DNA of 64,000 bases, taken from contig NZ_OZ007030.1 of NCBI RefSeq assembly GCF_963931595.1, positions 1,604,481 through 1,668,480 of the forward strand. The letters run 5' to 3'. The notes under the pieces were generated by a model, which was not told the origin of the DNA, did no database searches, and was given only the letters and a program-made list of their open reading frames with translations. The stretch is from an uncultured Subdoligranulum sp. GTDB lineage: Bacteria > Bacillota > Clostridia > Oscillospirales > Ruminococcaceae. Shown here in pieces: positions 8,726-16,557 of this stretch. A program made the position numbers and the translations under genes. How positions within the stretch are numbered: position 1 is the stretch's first letter; the number at the start of each line of letters is the position of its first letter.

Positions 8726-10387
8726 ATGGCAGAAGAAAAATTTTCCAACTTCTTGACGGATATCATCGATGCCGACCTTGCCGAGGGCAAGGTCGATACC
8801 GTGCATACCCGTTTTCCGCCGGAACCCAACGGATATCTGCATATCGGTTCGGCCAAGGCGATTTTCATCAACTACACCATCGCCAAGCACTACGGCGGCA
8901 AGTTCAACCTCCGTTTTGACGACACCAACCCCGCCCGCGAGGGTGACGAATACGTGCAGAGCATCCTGAAGGACCTGCACTGGCTGGGCGCCGATCCCAA
9001 CGGCGGCATTTTTTACGGCAGCGACTATTTCGAGCGCTGCTACGAATACGCCGAGAAGCTCATCCGGGAGGGCAAGGCCTACGTGGACGACCTGACCCGG
9101 GAGGAGATGCAGGAATACCGCGGCAACGATGCCGGCAAACCCAGCCGTCCCAGCCCCTACCGGGACCGCACGCCGGAGGAGAACCTGGACCTGTTCCGCC
9201 GCATGCGGGCCGGTGAATTCGCCGACGGCGAAAAGACGCTGCGCGCCAAGATCGACCTGGCCAGCCCCAACATGAATATGCGCGACCCCGCGATCTACCG
9301 CATCAAGCATGTGGCCCATCACCGCCAGGGCGACAAGTGGTGCATCTATCCGCTGTACGACTTTGCCCATCCTATCCAGGACGCCATCGAGGGCATCACC
9401 TTCAGCCTGTGCAGCCTGGAGTTTGAAAACCACCGCCCGCTGTACGAGTGGGTCATCACCAACATCTTCGGCACCGAGTTCCCCAAACAGCGGGAGTTCG
9501 CCCGCCTGAACGTGACCAACACCGTCATGAGCAAGCGCTACCTGCGGGAACTGGTGGAGAAGAACATCGTGGACGGCTGGGACGACCCCCGCATGCCCAC
9601 CCTGAGCGGCCTGCGCCGCCGCGGCTACACCCCCACCAGCATCTTCACCTTTGTGCGGGAGGCCGGCATCTCCAAGGCCGACAACCTGGTGGACATGCGC
9701 CAGCTGGAAGCGGTGCTGCGCTCCGAGCTGGAGCTGAACGCCCAGCGCCGGGTGGCCGTGCTGGACCCCGTCAAGCTCATCATCGACAACTACCCCGCCG
9801 ATGCCTGCGAGACCTTTGAGCTGCCCAACAACCCCAACCGCGACGCCAACGACAGCTCCACCCGGCCGGTGGCTTTCACCCGCGAGGTGTGGATCGATCG
9901 CAGCGACTTCTTTGAGGTGCCGCCGCCCAAGTTCAAGCGGCTGACCCTGGGCAAGGAAGTGCGCCTGATGGGCGCCTACCTGGTGCGCTGCACCGGCGTG
10001 GACAAGGACGAGGACGGCAACATCACCGCCATCCACGCCGAGGCCGACCTGGAGACCCGCAACGGCAACCCCGCCGACGGCCGCAAGGTGCGCGGCACCA
10101 TCCACTGGGTCAGCTGCCAGCACTGCGTGGAGGCGGAAGTCCGGCTGTACGACAAGCTGTTCACCGAGGCCAACATGAACAGCATTCCCGATGACGCCGA
10201 CTTCAAGGACTACCTGAACCCCGAGAGCGTGGTGGTGGTTCCCCACGCCAAGCTGGAGGAAAGCCTGCGGGATGCCCAGCCCGGCGAACGCTTCCAGTTC
10301 GTGCGCACCGGCTACTTCACGCCGGACAGCAAGAACCCCGGCGTCTACAACCGCATCGTGACGCTGAAGGACAGCTTCAAGCTGTAA
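8726..10387 (+). CDS. glnS: Glutaminyl-tRNA synthetase
   Basis: A 553-residue class I synthetase charging tRNA-Gln directly with glutamine; E. coli GlnS is 554 residues. The HIGH region reads PEPNGYLHIGSAKA and the KMSKS loop reads VMSKRYL. The C-terminal half is the two-barrel anticodon-binding domain of GlnRS rather than the helical one of bacterial GltX, which separates the two. The ATG at 8726 has GGGG 8 nt upstream; a GTG nine bases earlier is the alternative. Many Clostridia make Gln-tRNA by GatCAB amidation, so a GlnRS of this type is probably an old acquisition in this lineage. It is monocistronic. Confidence 0.96.
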   Translation: MAEEKFSNFLTDIIDADLAEGKVDTVHTRFPPEPNGYLHIGSAKAIFINYTIAKHYGGKFNLRFDDTNPAREGDEYVQSILKDLHWLGADPNGGIFYGSDYFERCYEYAEKLIREGKAYVDDLTREEMQEYRGNDAGKPSRPSPYRDRTPEENLDLFRRMRAGEFADGEKTLRAKIDLASPNMNMRDPAIYRIKHVAHHRQGDKWCIYPLYDFAHPIQDAIEGITFSLCSLEFENHRPLYEWVITNIFGTEFPKQREFARLNVTNTVMSKRYLRELVEKNIVDGWDDPRMPTLSGLRRRGYTPTSIFTFVREAGISKADNLVDMRQLEAVLRSELELNAQRRVAVLDPVKLIIDNYPADACETFELPNNPNRDANDSSTRPVAFTREVWIDRSDFFEVPPPKFKRLTLGKEVRLMGAYLVRCTGVDKDEDGNITAIHAEADLETRNGNPADGRKVRGTIHWVSCQHCVEAEVRLYDKLFTEANMNSIPDDADFKDYLNPESVVVVPHAKLEESLRDAQPGERFQFVRTGYFTPDSKNPGVYNRIVTLKDSFKL

Positions 10388-10398
10388 CAACACAAAGC

Positions 10399-10436
10399 AA
10401 AAGACCGACGCAAAAGCGCCGGTCTTTTTGTTTTTA
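10399..10436. terminator. Bidirectional terminator, glnS / MATE gene
   Basis: A hairpin built on AAAGACCG and CGGTCTTT with a CGCAAAAGCG apex. T-tracts are present on both strands. Confidence 0.85.
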
Positions 10437-11804
10437 TTCCGCTGCGGGGTGCCGCGCCGCAATGCAGCGGGTCAGCCAGCCGCCCTTTTTGTAGTAGAGA
10501 ATGAAGAGCAGCGAAGCCAGCCCCCAGGTGATGGGGTAGCTCATCTCCACCGTGGCCACCGAGTGCCACACCGGCACCGCCGTGACCAGCCAGAGGATGC
10601 GCAGTCCGCAGACGCAGACCACCGTGATGAGGGTGGGAATCCGCACATCGCCGCAGCCGCGCAGCGCGCCGGACAGGATCTCGATGCAGACGTAGGTCAC
10701 ATAGGCGGGCACCAGCACCTGCATCATATGCACGCCCACCTCGATCACGTCGGGGTCCTGGCTGAACAGGGCAAACAACGGCCGCGCCCCCAGGTAGAAC
10801 ACCACGCTGATGCATACCGTGATGCCCGCCGCCATCTCCAGGCAGATGCGGGTGCCCCGGTGCACACGGTCGTACTGTTTGGCGCCGAAATTCTGCCCCG
10901 CAAAGGTGGTGATGGCAATGCCCAGCGAGTTGATGGTCATCCAGAAGATGAAGTCGATCTTGCCGTAGACGCCCCAGGCTGCGATGGTGTCGGTGCCGAA
11001 GCCGTTCATGCAGCTCTGGATCATCATGTTGCTCACGTTGTACAGCGCGCTCTGGGCCGCCGCCGGGATGCCGATGGTGCAGATGGCCACGAGAATGGTC
11101 CGTTCCATCCGCAGTTTGCCCGCCGACAGATGCCAGGGCATGCCATGGAACCCGGCCAGGCAGCGCAGCGTCAGCACCGCGCTGGCGATCTGGCTGATCA
11201 CCGTGGCCAAAGCCGCCCCCGCTACGCCCCAGTGGAACCCGGCGATGAAGACCACGTCCAGCACGATGTTGACGAGGGACGCCACAATGAGGAAGTAGAG
11301 CGGACGTTTGGAATCCCCCGCCGCCCGCAGGATGTTGGTGCCCATGTTATAAAGGATCTGCGGGATCATGCCCAGGAAGTAGATGCGCAGATAGAGCGCC
11401 GCATCCCCCAGGATCTCCGCCGGGGTGCCCATCAGCCGCAAAACCGGCTCGGCGGACAGCAGCCCCAGCACGGTGAGCAGCGCGCCGATGACCACGCTGA
11501 ACACCAGGGCGGTGTGCACCTGCCGGTCCACAGCGTCCAGGTCCCTGGCGCCGTAACTTTGGGCCACCACCACGCCGGCGCCGCTGCAAAGGCCCACAAA
11601 CAGCCCCACCAGCAGGTTGACAAAGGCCCCGGTGGCGCCCACCGCCGCCAGGGCATTGGTGCCCACAAAATTGCCGACGATCAGCGTGTCGGCGGTGTTG
11701 TACAGCTGCTGGAACAGCGTACCGAACCAGATGGGCAGAAAGAAAACCAGCAGCTGCCGTGGAATGCTGCCGGTCAGGATATCCGTTTGTCTGACAGTGC
11801 GCAT
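10434..11804 (-). CDS. MATE family multidrug/sodium antiporter
   Basis: A 456-residue inner-membrane protein with twelve hydrophobic helices in two six-helix halves, as in MATE proteins of the NorM/DinF type. The N-terminal half opens with LVFFLPIWFGTLFQQLYNTADTLIVGNFVG, split here by its polar loop, which is the recurring MATE entrance signature. MATE pumps exchange cationic drugs or metabolites for sodium or protons. The ATG at 11804 is the only sensible start. Its AAGGAG is unusually far, about 16 nt, so translation may be weak. It is divergent from the VWA/MoxR unit and ends at a shared terminator with glnS. Substrate unknown. Confidence 0.92.
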   Translation of the reverse strand: MRTVRQTDILTGSIPRQLLVFFLPIWFGTLFQQLYNTADTLIVGNFVGTNALAAVGATGAFVNLLVGLFVGLCSGAGVVVAQSYGARDLDAVDRQVHTALVFSVVIGALLTVLGLLSAEPVLRLMGTPAEILGDAALYLRIYFLGMIPQILYNMGTNILRAAGDSKRPLYFLIVASLVNIVLDVVFIAGFHWGVAGAALATVISQIASAVLTLRCLAGFHGMPWHLSAGKLRMERTILVAICTIGIPAAAQSALYNVSNMMIQSCMNGFGTDTIAAWGVYGKIDFIFWMTINSLGIAITTFAGQNFGAKQYDRVHRGTRICLEMAAGITVCISVVFYLGARPLFALFSQDPDVIEVGVHMMQVLVPAYVTYVCIEILSGALRGCGDVRIPTLITVVCVCGLRILWLVTAVPVWHSVATVEMSYPITWGLASLLFILYYKKGGWLTRCIAARHPAAE

Positions 11805-11853
11805 AATAAAACTTGATTTTCTCCTTTTCCATATTCCTTGCGCACCTATTTTA

Positions 11854-11862
11854 TGCTATAAT
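11854..11862 (+). promoter_or_regulatory. Extended -10 promoter of the repeat protein/VWA/MoxR unit
   Basis: TGCTATAAT is a perfect -10 with an extended TG. The -35 region at 17 bp is weak (TTCCTT at 11834-11839). It lies 30 bp from the first start codon. Confidence 0.65.
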
Positions 11863-11891
11863 GGCCACAATGTAAAGAGGGGGAAACGGTT

Positions 11892-12809
11892 ATGGCAGTG
11901 TTATGGCAGCCCTGCGGGGAGGGCGCGCGGATTCTGCGCGTGCTGGGGGATTCCCCCTGCCCCGTTTTGCCCGGCCTTGTGGCGGGACGCCCCGTCACCG
12001 AGGTGGGGCCCTACTGTTTTGCCGCCCGGGAGATCGAACTCCGGGACGGCGCCCTCTGGCCCGCCGACAGCACCGATACCCACGAGGTGACCGGGGATTT
12101 TCTGGAGGAAGCGGTGCTGCCCGATTCGGTGCAGGTGCTCCACAGCGCCGCCTTCTACAACTGCCACCGGCTGCGCCGGGTGGAGGCGGGCCCGGCCCTG
12201 GAAAGCCTGGGCAGCGACCTCTTCACCAACTGCCGGGCGCTGCGCACCTTCGCGCTGCGGGCCGCCCCCGATGCCGAAACCGGCCTGAAAAAACTGCTGG
12301 GGGCCGTCAGCGCCGATGTGGGGGTGGAGTTCCTGGGGGCGCCGGGGGCGAAGCTCTTCTACCCCGAATACTTTGAATGGCTGGACGAAAACACCCCCGC
12401 CCACATCTTCAACCACAGCATTGAGGGCGAAGGCTACCGCATGCGACAGTGCTTTTCCGGCGGGGCAGTGGACTACGCCGCTTACGACGCCACCTTTGCC
12501 CAGGCCTGTGTGGGAGAGAGCGAGGAAAAACTCTGCCGCCTGGCCCTGGGACGGCTGCTGGTCCCCTTTGCCCTGGGGGAGGATGCCCGCGCCGACTATG
12601 AATTTTACCTCACCGCCCACCCCGAGGGGGCCTTCGGGCTGGCCATTGCTGCCCGGGACGAGGCGGCCCTGCGGCTGCTGGTAAAGCTGGGGCTGCCGGT
12701 GCAGCAGGCCGCTGCCCAATGCGCCAAAGCCGGCTGGAGCGCCGGGGCCACCATTCTGCTGGCCCGCCCCAGGCGCGCGGCCAAGCGGTACGATTTTGAC
12801 GATCTTTGA
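11892..12809 (+). CDS. Cytoplasmic protein with degenerate LRR and ankyrin-like repeats, first gene of a MoxR-VWA unit
   Basis: A 305-residue protein without signal peptide or membrane helix. Residues about 70-125 look like two or three BspA-type leucine-rich repeats (LPDSVQVLHSAAFYNCHRL, then ESLGSDLFTNCRALRTF). The last 60 residues (AIAARDEAALRLLVKLGLPV, then a second helix pair) resemble a single ankyrin-like helical hairpin. The middle has no recognisable fold. The VWA gene starts 11 bp after the stop and the MoxR ATPase follows, so the three are one transcription unit. Both repeat types are protein-binding scaffolds. An adaptor role for the AAA/VWA pair is therefore plausible but is only inference. 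I know of no characterised homologue. Confidence 0.7.
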   Translation: MAVLWQPCGEGARILRVLGDSPCPVLPGLVAGRPVTEVGPYCFAAREIELRDGALWPADSTDTHEVTGDFLEEAVLPDSVQVLHSAAFYNCHRLRRVEAGPALESLGSDLFTNCRALRTFALRAAPDAETGLKKLLGAVSADVGVEFLGAPGAKLFYPEYFEWLDENTPAHIFNHSIEGEGYRMRQCFSGGAVDYAAYDATFAQACVGESEEKLCRLALGRLLVPFALGEDARADYEFYLTAHPEGAFGLAIAARDEAALRLLVKLGLPVQQAAAQCAKAGWSAGATILLARPRRAAKRYDFDDL

Positions 12810-12820
12810 CGGAGGGAGCT

Positions 12821-14137
12821 ATGGCGCACACCGAAACCCAAACAGAATGGGAAGAGACGATGGCCCACCGGGTGATGGAACAGATCCGCAGTGAGCTCTA
12901 CCTGGACCAGCGCTATCTCAACGCGGCCCTGGGCGCCCTGCCCCCTGCCCCGCTGCGCAGCACCCAGAAGGCCCTGGCCACCGACGGCGCCCACCTGTAT
13001 TACCCGCCGGAATGGGTATTGCAGCTCTACCGCAAAAACCGCCGCTACCTGCCCAGAGCCTACCTGCACAGCCTGTTCCACTGTATTTTGCGGCATCTCT
13101 GGCTGCGGGACCGCCGGGACCCCGCCCTGTGGGGCCTTGCCTGCGACATTACGGTGGAGCATCTGCTGGATTCCCTGGGCACCCCCGCCACCACCCGGCC
13201 GGTGGGCTGGCTGCGGCAGCAGACCTACGCCCGGCTGAAGGCGGAATGCAAGCTGCTGGCCGCCGGGCCGGTCTACCGGGTACTGGCTGCCACCGACGCC
13301 GCCACCCTGCAGAAATACCGGCAGGAATTTATCAGTGACGACCACCGGCTGTGGCCCGCCGACCCTGACAGTGCCTCCGCCCGGATGCGGGGCAAGCAGT
13401 GGGAGCAGATGGGCCGACAGACCGAGCTGAGCATGGAGGAATCCGGCCGGCAGGCAGGCGAAACCGACGGCGCCCGCGCCTTGCAGGCCCAGGTGCAGGC
13501 CAGCCGCAGCCGCCGCAGCTACAAGGATTTTCTGCGCCGGTTTGCCGTCTGGCGGGAGGAATCCCACCTGGACCCCGATGAGTTCGACCTGGGCTACTAC
13601 ACCTACGGCCTGCGCACCTACGGCAAGATGCCGCTCATCGAGCCGCTGGAAAGCCGGGAAAGCAAGAAGATCCGGGACTTTGTTATTGTGCTGGACACCA
13701 GCGAATCCACCGCGGGGGAGCTGGTGAAGAACTTTCTGCGGGAGACCTTTACCCTGCTGAAAAGCCAGGACAGCTTTTTCCGCCAGTGCCGCATTCTCGT
13801 GATGCAGGCCGACAACGCCGTGCGGGAGGAGACCTGGCTCTACGACCTGGAAGCCCTGGACCGCTACACCCAGGCCTTCACGCTGGTGGGCGGTGGCGGC
13901 ACCGACTTCCGCCCCGCTTTTGCCCGCATCGAAGAGCTGCGGGCCGAAGGGCCCTTGCGGGAGATGCAGGGGGTGCTCTACTTCACCGACGGCAAGGGCA
14001 CCCACCCCGCCAAGCGGCCCCCCTTCGAGGTGGCGTTCCTGTTTCTGGAAAACGGCGAACCCCCGCCGGAGGTGCCGCCCTGGGCCATGCGGCTGGTGCT
14101 GCAGCCCGAGGAATTTTTACAGCAACCGAAAGGATGA
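12821..14137 (+). CDS. VWA domain protein with DUF2201-like N-terminal domain
   Basis: A 438-residue cytoplasmic protein. The N-terminal half resembles the putative metallopeptidase domain of DUF2201 proteins. The expected HExxH site reads H83-SLF-H87 with H92 five residues on, so the catalytic glutamate is missing. The C-terminal half is a VWA domain with a full MIDAS: DTSES (from about residue 291), the threonine of GGGGTDFRPAF and the aspartate of YFTDGKG. VWA proteins of this kind are partners of MoxR AAA ATPases in protein or metal-cofactor maturation. The ATG at 12821 is preceded by GGAGGGAG. The MoxR gene begins 9 bp after the stop. Confidence 0.85.
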   Translation: MAHTETQTEWEETMAHRVMEQIRSELYLDQRYLNAALGALPPAPLRSTQKALATDGAHLYYPPEWVLQLYRKNRRYLPRAYLHSLFHCILRHLWLRDRRDPALWGLACDITVEHLLDSLGTPATTRPVGWLRQQTYARLKAECKLLAAGPVYRVLAATDAATLQKYRQEFISDDHRLWPADPDSASARMRGKQWEQMGRQTELSMEESGRQAGETDGARALQAQVQASRSRRSYKDFLRRFAVWREESHLDPDEFDLGYYTYGLRTYGKMPLIEPLESRESKKIRDFVIVLDTSESTAGELVKNFLRETFTLLKSQDSFFRQCRILVMQADNAVREETWLYDLEALDRYTQAFTLVGGGGTDFRPAFARIEELRAEGPLREMQGVLYFTDGKGTHPAKRPPFEVAFLFLENGEPPPEVPPWAMRLVLQPEEFLQQPKG

Positions 14138-14146
14138 GATAAATCC

Positions 14147-15685
14147 ATGGACATCCAACGTGCCAAAGAGGAAATCAAAGATACCGTGCGGGCCTACCTG
14201 GCCTGCGACGACACCGGCTGCCCGCTGATTCCGCCCATCCGCCAGCGGCCCATCCTGCTGATGGGCCCTCCGGGCGTGGGCAAAACCCAGATCATGGAGC
14301 AGATCGCCCAGGAGTGCGACATTGCCCTGGTGGCCTACACCATCACCCACCACACCCGCCAGAGTGCCGTGGGCCTGCCCTTTATCCGGGAGCGCAACTT
14401 CGGCGGCAGGACCCGCAGCGTTACCGAGTACACCATGAGCGAGATCATCGCCAGCGTCTACGCCGCCATGGAGCGCACCGGCAAGAAAAACGGCATCCTC
14501 TTCATCGACGAGATCAACTGCGTCAGCGAGACGCTGGCCCCCACCATGCTGCAGTTTCTGCAGTGCAAGACCTTCGGCAACCAGGCGGTGCCGGAGGGCT
14601 GGGTGATCGTGGCCGCCGGCAACCCGCCGGAATACAACAAGAGCGTGCGGGACTTCGACCTGGTCACGCTGGACCGGGTGCGCCGCATCGACATTGAACC
14701 CAAGCTCAGCGTGTGGCAGACCTACGCCCGCGCCCACCGGCTGCATCCCGCCGTGACAGCCTATCTGGAACTGCGGCCCCAGCATTTCTACAAGATCGAA
14801 AACGACGTGGACGGCCCGCTGTTTGTCACCGCCCGGGGCTGGGAGGACCTCTCCGCCTTTTTGCAGGCCGCCGACAAGCTGGACCTGCCGGTGGACGAGG
14901 GGGTCATCGGCCAATACCTGCGCCACCACGACGTGGCCCGGGATTTTGCCGCCTACTGGGTGCTCTACCGCAAATACCACCAGGATTACGGCGTGGAGGA
15001 TATCTTGCAGGGCAAGCCTTTTGACGCCGTGCTGGAGCGCGCCCTGAACGCCAGCTTTGACGAGCGCATCAGTCTGGTGAGCCTGCTGCTGGCGGGGCTG
15101 AGCACCCGCTTTGCCGCCGCCCGCAGCGCCGACGCCGTGACCGATGCATGCTACCAGCAGCTGCGCAATTTCCGGCGCGCCCTGAACCAGGCCGAGGCCG
15201 ACGCTGTGCCCGCCCAACTGTTCGCCGACCAGTGCAAGAGCTACCGCGCCCGGCTGGAGGAGGGCAAGACCGCCGGCACCATGCTGCCCGCCGAGGCGGC
15301 CACCCGCGCCCGGGCGGCGGCGCTGCTGGACCGGTGGGCCGCCACCCTTGACGAGGGACTGGACGCTGACGCTGCCTTTGACACGGTGCGGGCCGCCTTC
15401 AACCAGCAGGTGCGCCGCCGGGAAACCGCCGTGGCCGACGCCTCCGACGCGCTGGAAGCCGCCTTTGACTTTATGGAGCGGGCCTTCCCCGACGGCCAGG
15501 AGATGGTGGTCTTTGTGAATGAGCTGGCCCTGGGCCCCGATTCTGCCCCCTTCCTGGCGGACAACGAGTGCGAGCGGTTTGAGCAGTACAGCCAGAAGCT
15601 GCTGCTCCACGCCGGCGAGGACGAACTGCTGGCGGAACTGCAGCGGGACGACCTGCGGGCGGAAGAACACAGCCACGACTTTTAA
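14147..15685 (+). CDS. MoxR-family AAA+ ATPase
   Basis: A 512-residue AAA+ protein. Walker A is GPPGVGKT at residues 40-47. Walker B is ILFIDEIN near residues 119-126, followed by sensor 1 (VAAGNPPEYN) and the arginine-finger region LDRVRRIDIEP. MoxR ATPases act as ATP-driven chaperones with a VWA partner, here the preceding gene. The C-terminal 230 residues are a long helical extension beyond the usual 330-residue MoxR length, with alternating acidic and basic helices. They may contact the VWA or the repeat protein; this part has no family assignment from me. The unit ends at a strong terminator. Confidence 0.9.
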   Translation: MDIQRAKEEIKDTVRAYLACDDTGCPLIPPIRQRPILLMGPPGVGKTQIMEQIAQECDIALVAYTITHHTRQSAVGLPFIRERNFGGRTRSVTEYTMSEIIASVYAAMERTGKKNGILFIDEINCVSETLAPTMLQFLQCKTFGNQAVPEGWVIVAAGNPPEYNKSVRDFDLVTLDRVRRIDIEPKLSVWQTYARAHRLHPAVTAYLELRPQHFYKIENDVDGPLFVTARGWEDLSAFLQAADKLDLPVDEGVIGQYLRHHDVARDFAAYWVLYRKYHQDYGVEDILQGKPFDAVLERALNASFDERISLVSLLLAGLSTRFAAARSADAVTDACYQQLRNFRRALNQAEADAVPAQLFADQCKSYRARLEEGKTAGTMLPAEAATRARAAALLDRWAATLDEGLDADAAFDTVRAAFNQQVRRRETAVADASDALEAAFDFMERAFPDGQEMVVFVNELALGPDSAPFLADNECERFEQYSQKLLLHAGEDELLAELQRDDLRAEEHSHDF

Positions 15686-15686
15686 G

Positions 15687-15719
15687 GAAAATCCCGGCGC
15701 TGCGGTGCCGGGATTTTTG
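15687..15719 (+). terminator. Terminator after the MoxR gene
   Basis: An 11 bp stem AAAATCCCGGC/GCCGGGATTTT with a short loop and a T-run. Confidence 0.9.
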
Positions 15720-15726
15720 CTGCCCC

Positions 15727-15755
15727 TTTACACCTCGCCCCGGGGAGAGTATAAT
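15727..15755 (+). promoter_or_regulatory. Promoter of YoaK-like gene
   Basis: TTTACA at 15727-15732, a 17 bp spacer and TATAAT at 15750-15755. Confidence 0.75.
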
Positions 15756-15813
15756 GGGCCACGGAACGGCTGCGGCAAGGGGCCGCAGCGTTTGCGCAGA
15801 GAGGGGTTTTGTT

Positions 15814-16509
15814 ATGTTGCAACCAATTTCGTCCGCGTCCCGGCAGATGTCCGAGGCGTTCCGCACGGTCCTGTTCCTGTCGCTGTCCGGCGGCTTGCAG
15901 GATGCCTACACCTATCTGGGCCGGGGCAAGGTATTCGCCAACGCCCAGACCGGCAACATCGTCTTTATGGGGCAGTCCCTTTTCACCGGGGACTGGGCCC
16001 GCTTCTTCCACTACCTGGTGCCGGTGCTGGCCTTCGCCCTGGGCGTGGCCGCCGCCGAACTGATCCGCGTCTTCTTTAAAGAAAACCGCCGCCTGCACTG
16101 GCGGCAGCTGGTGCTGCTGGTGGAAATTCTGCTGCTCTTCTTGGTGGGATTCTTTCCCGATGCCCTCAACCTGGCCGCCAACGCCCTGGTCTCCTTTGCC
16201 TGCGCCATGCAGGTACAGGCTTTCCGCAAGGTGCACGGCTATCCCTTTGCCAGCACCATGTGCATCGGCAACCTGCGCAGCGGCATGGATTCCCTGGTGA
16301 CGGGGCTGCGCCTCCACGACCGGAAAACCCTGGGCAAGGCCGGGCATTACTTCGCGGTGATCCTGCTCTTTGCCCTGGGGGCCGGCGTGGGCGCCCAGTG
16401 CATGGCGCCCCTGGGGCTGCGCACCATCTGGATTTCCTGCGCGCTGCTCTGCGTCAGCCTTTGCCTGATGTTCCGCAAGGAGACCAACCGTCCTGCCGAA
16501 ACCTACTGA
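15814..16509 (+). CDS. YoaK/DUF1275 family membrane protein
   Basis: A 231-residue polytopic membrane protein with six hydrophobic segments. It carries the DUF1275 hallmarks: SGGLQDAYTYLGRGKVFANA, where glycine-aspartate lies in helix 1, followed by QTGNIVFMG, and later the second half-repeat STMCIGNLRSG. The family is widespread and its transport substrate is not established. The ATG at 15814 has GAGAGGGG 8 nt upstream; the frame stays open further 5' but without a ribosome site. Single gene between two terminators. Confidence 0.85.
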   Translation: MLQPISSASRQMSEAFRTVLFLSLSGGLQDAYTYLGRGKVFANAQTGNIVFMGQSLFTGDWARFFHYLVPVLAFALGVAAAELIRVFFKENRRLHWRQLVLLVEILLLFLVGFFPDALNLAANALVSFACAMQVQAFRKVHGYPFASTMCIGNLRSGMDSLVTGLRLHDRKTLGKAGHYFAVILLFALGAGVGAQCMAPLGLRTIWISCALLCVSLCLMFRKETNRPAETY

Positions 16510-16520
16510 GTTCGCCAACA

Positions 16521-16557
16521 CAAAACCCGCACGGGAAGCGCCCCGTGCGGGTTTTTG
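16521..16557. terminator. Bidirectional terminator, YoaK-like / P-type ATPase
   Basis: A 14 bp GC-rich stem AAAACCCGCACGGG (16522-16535) pairs with 16542-16555, with T-runs both ways. Confidence 0.9.
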
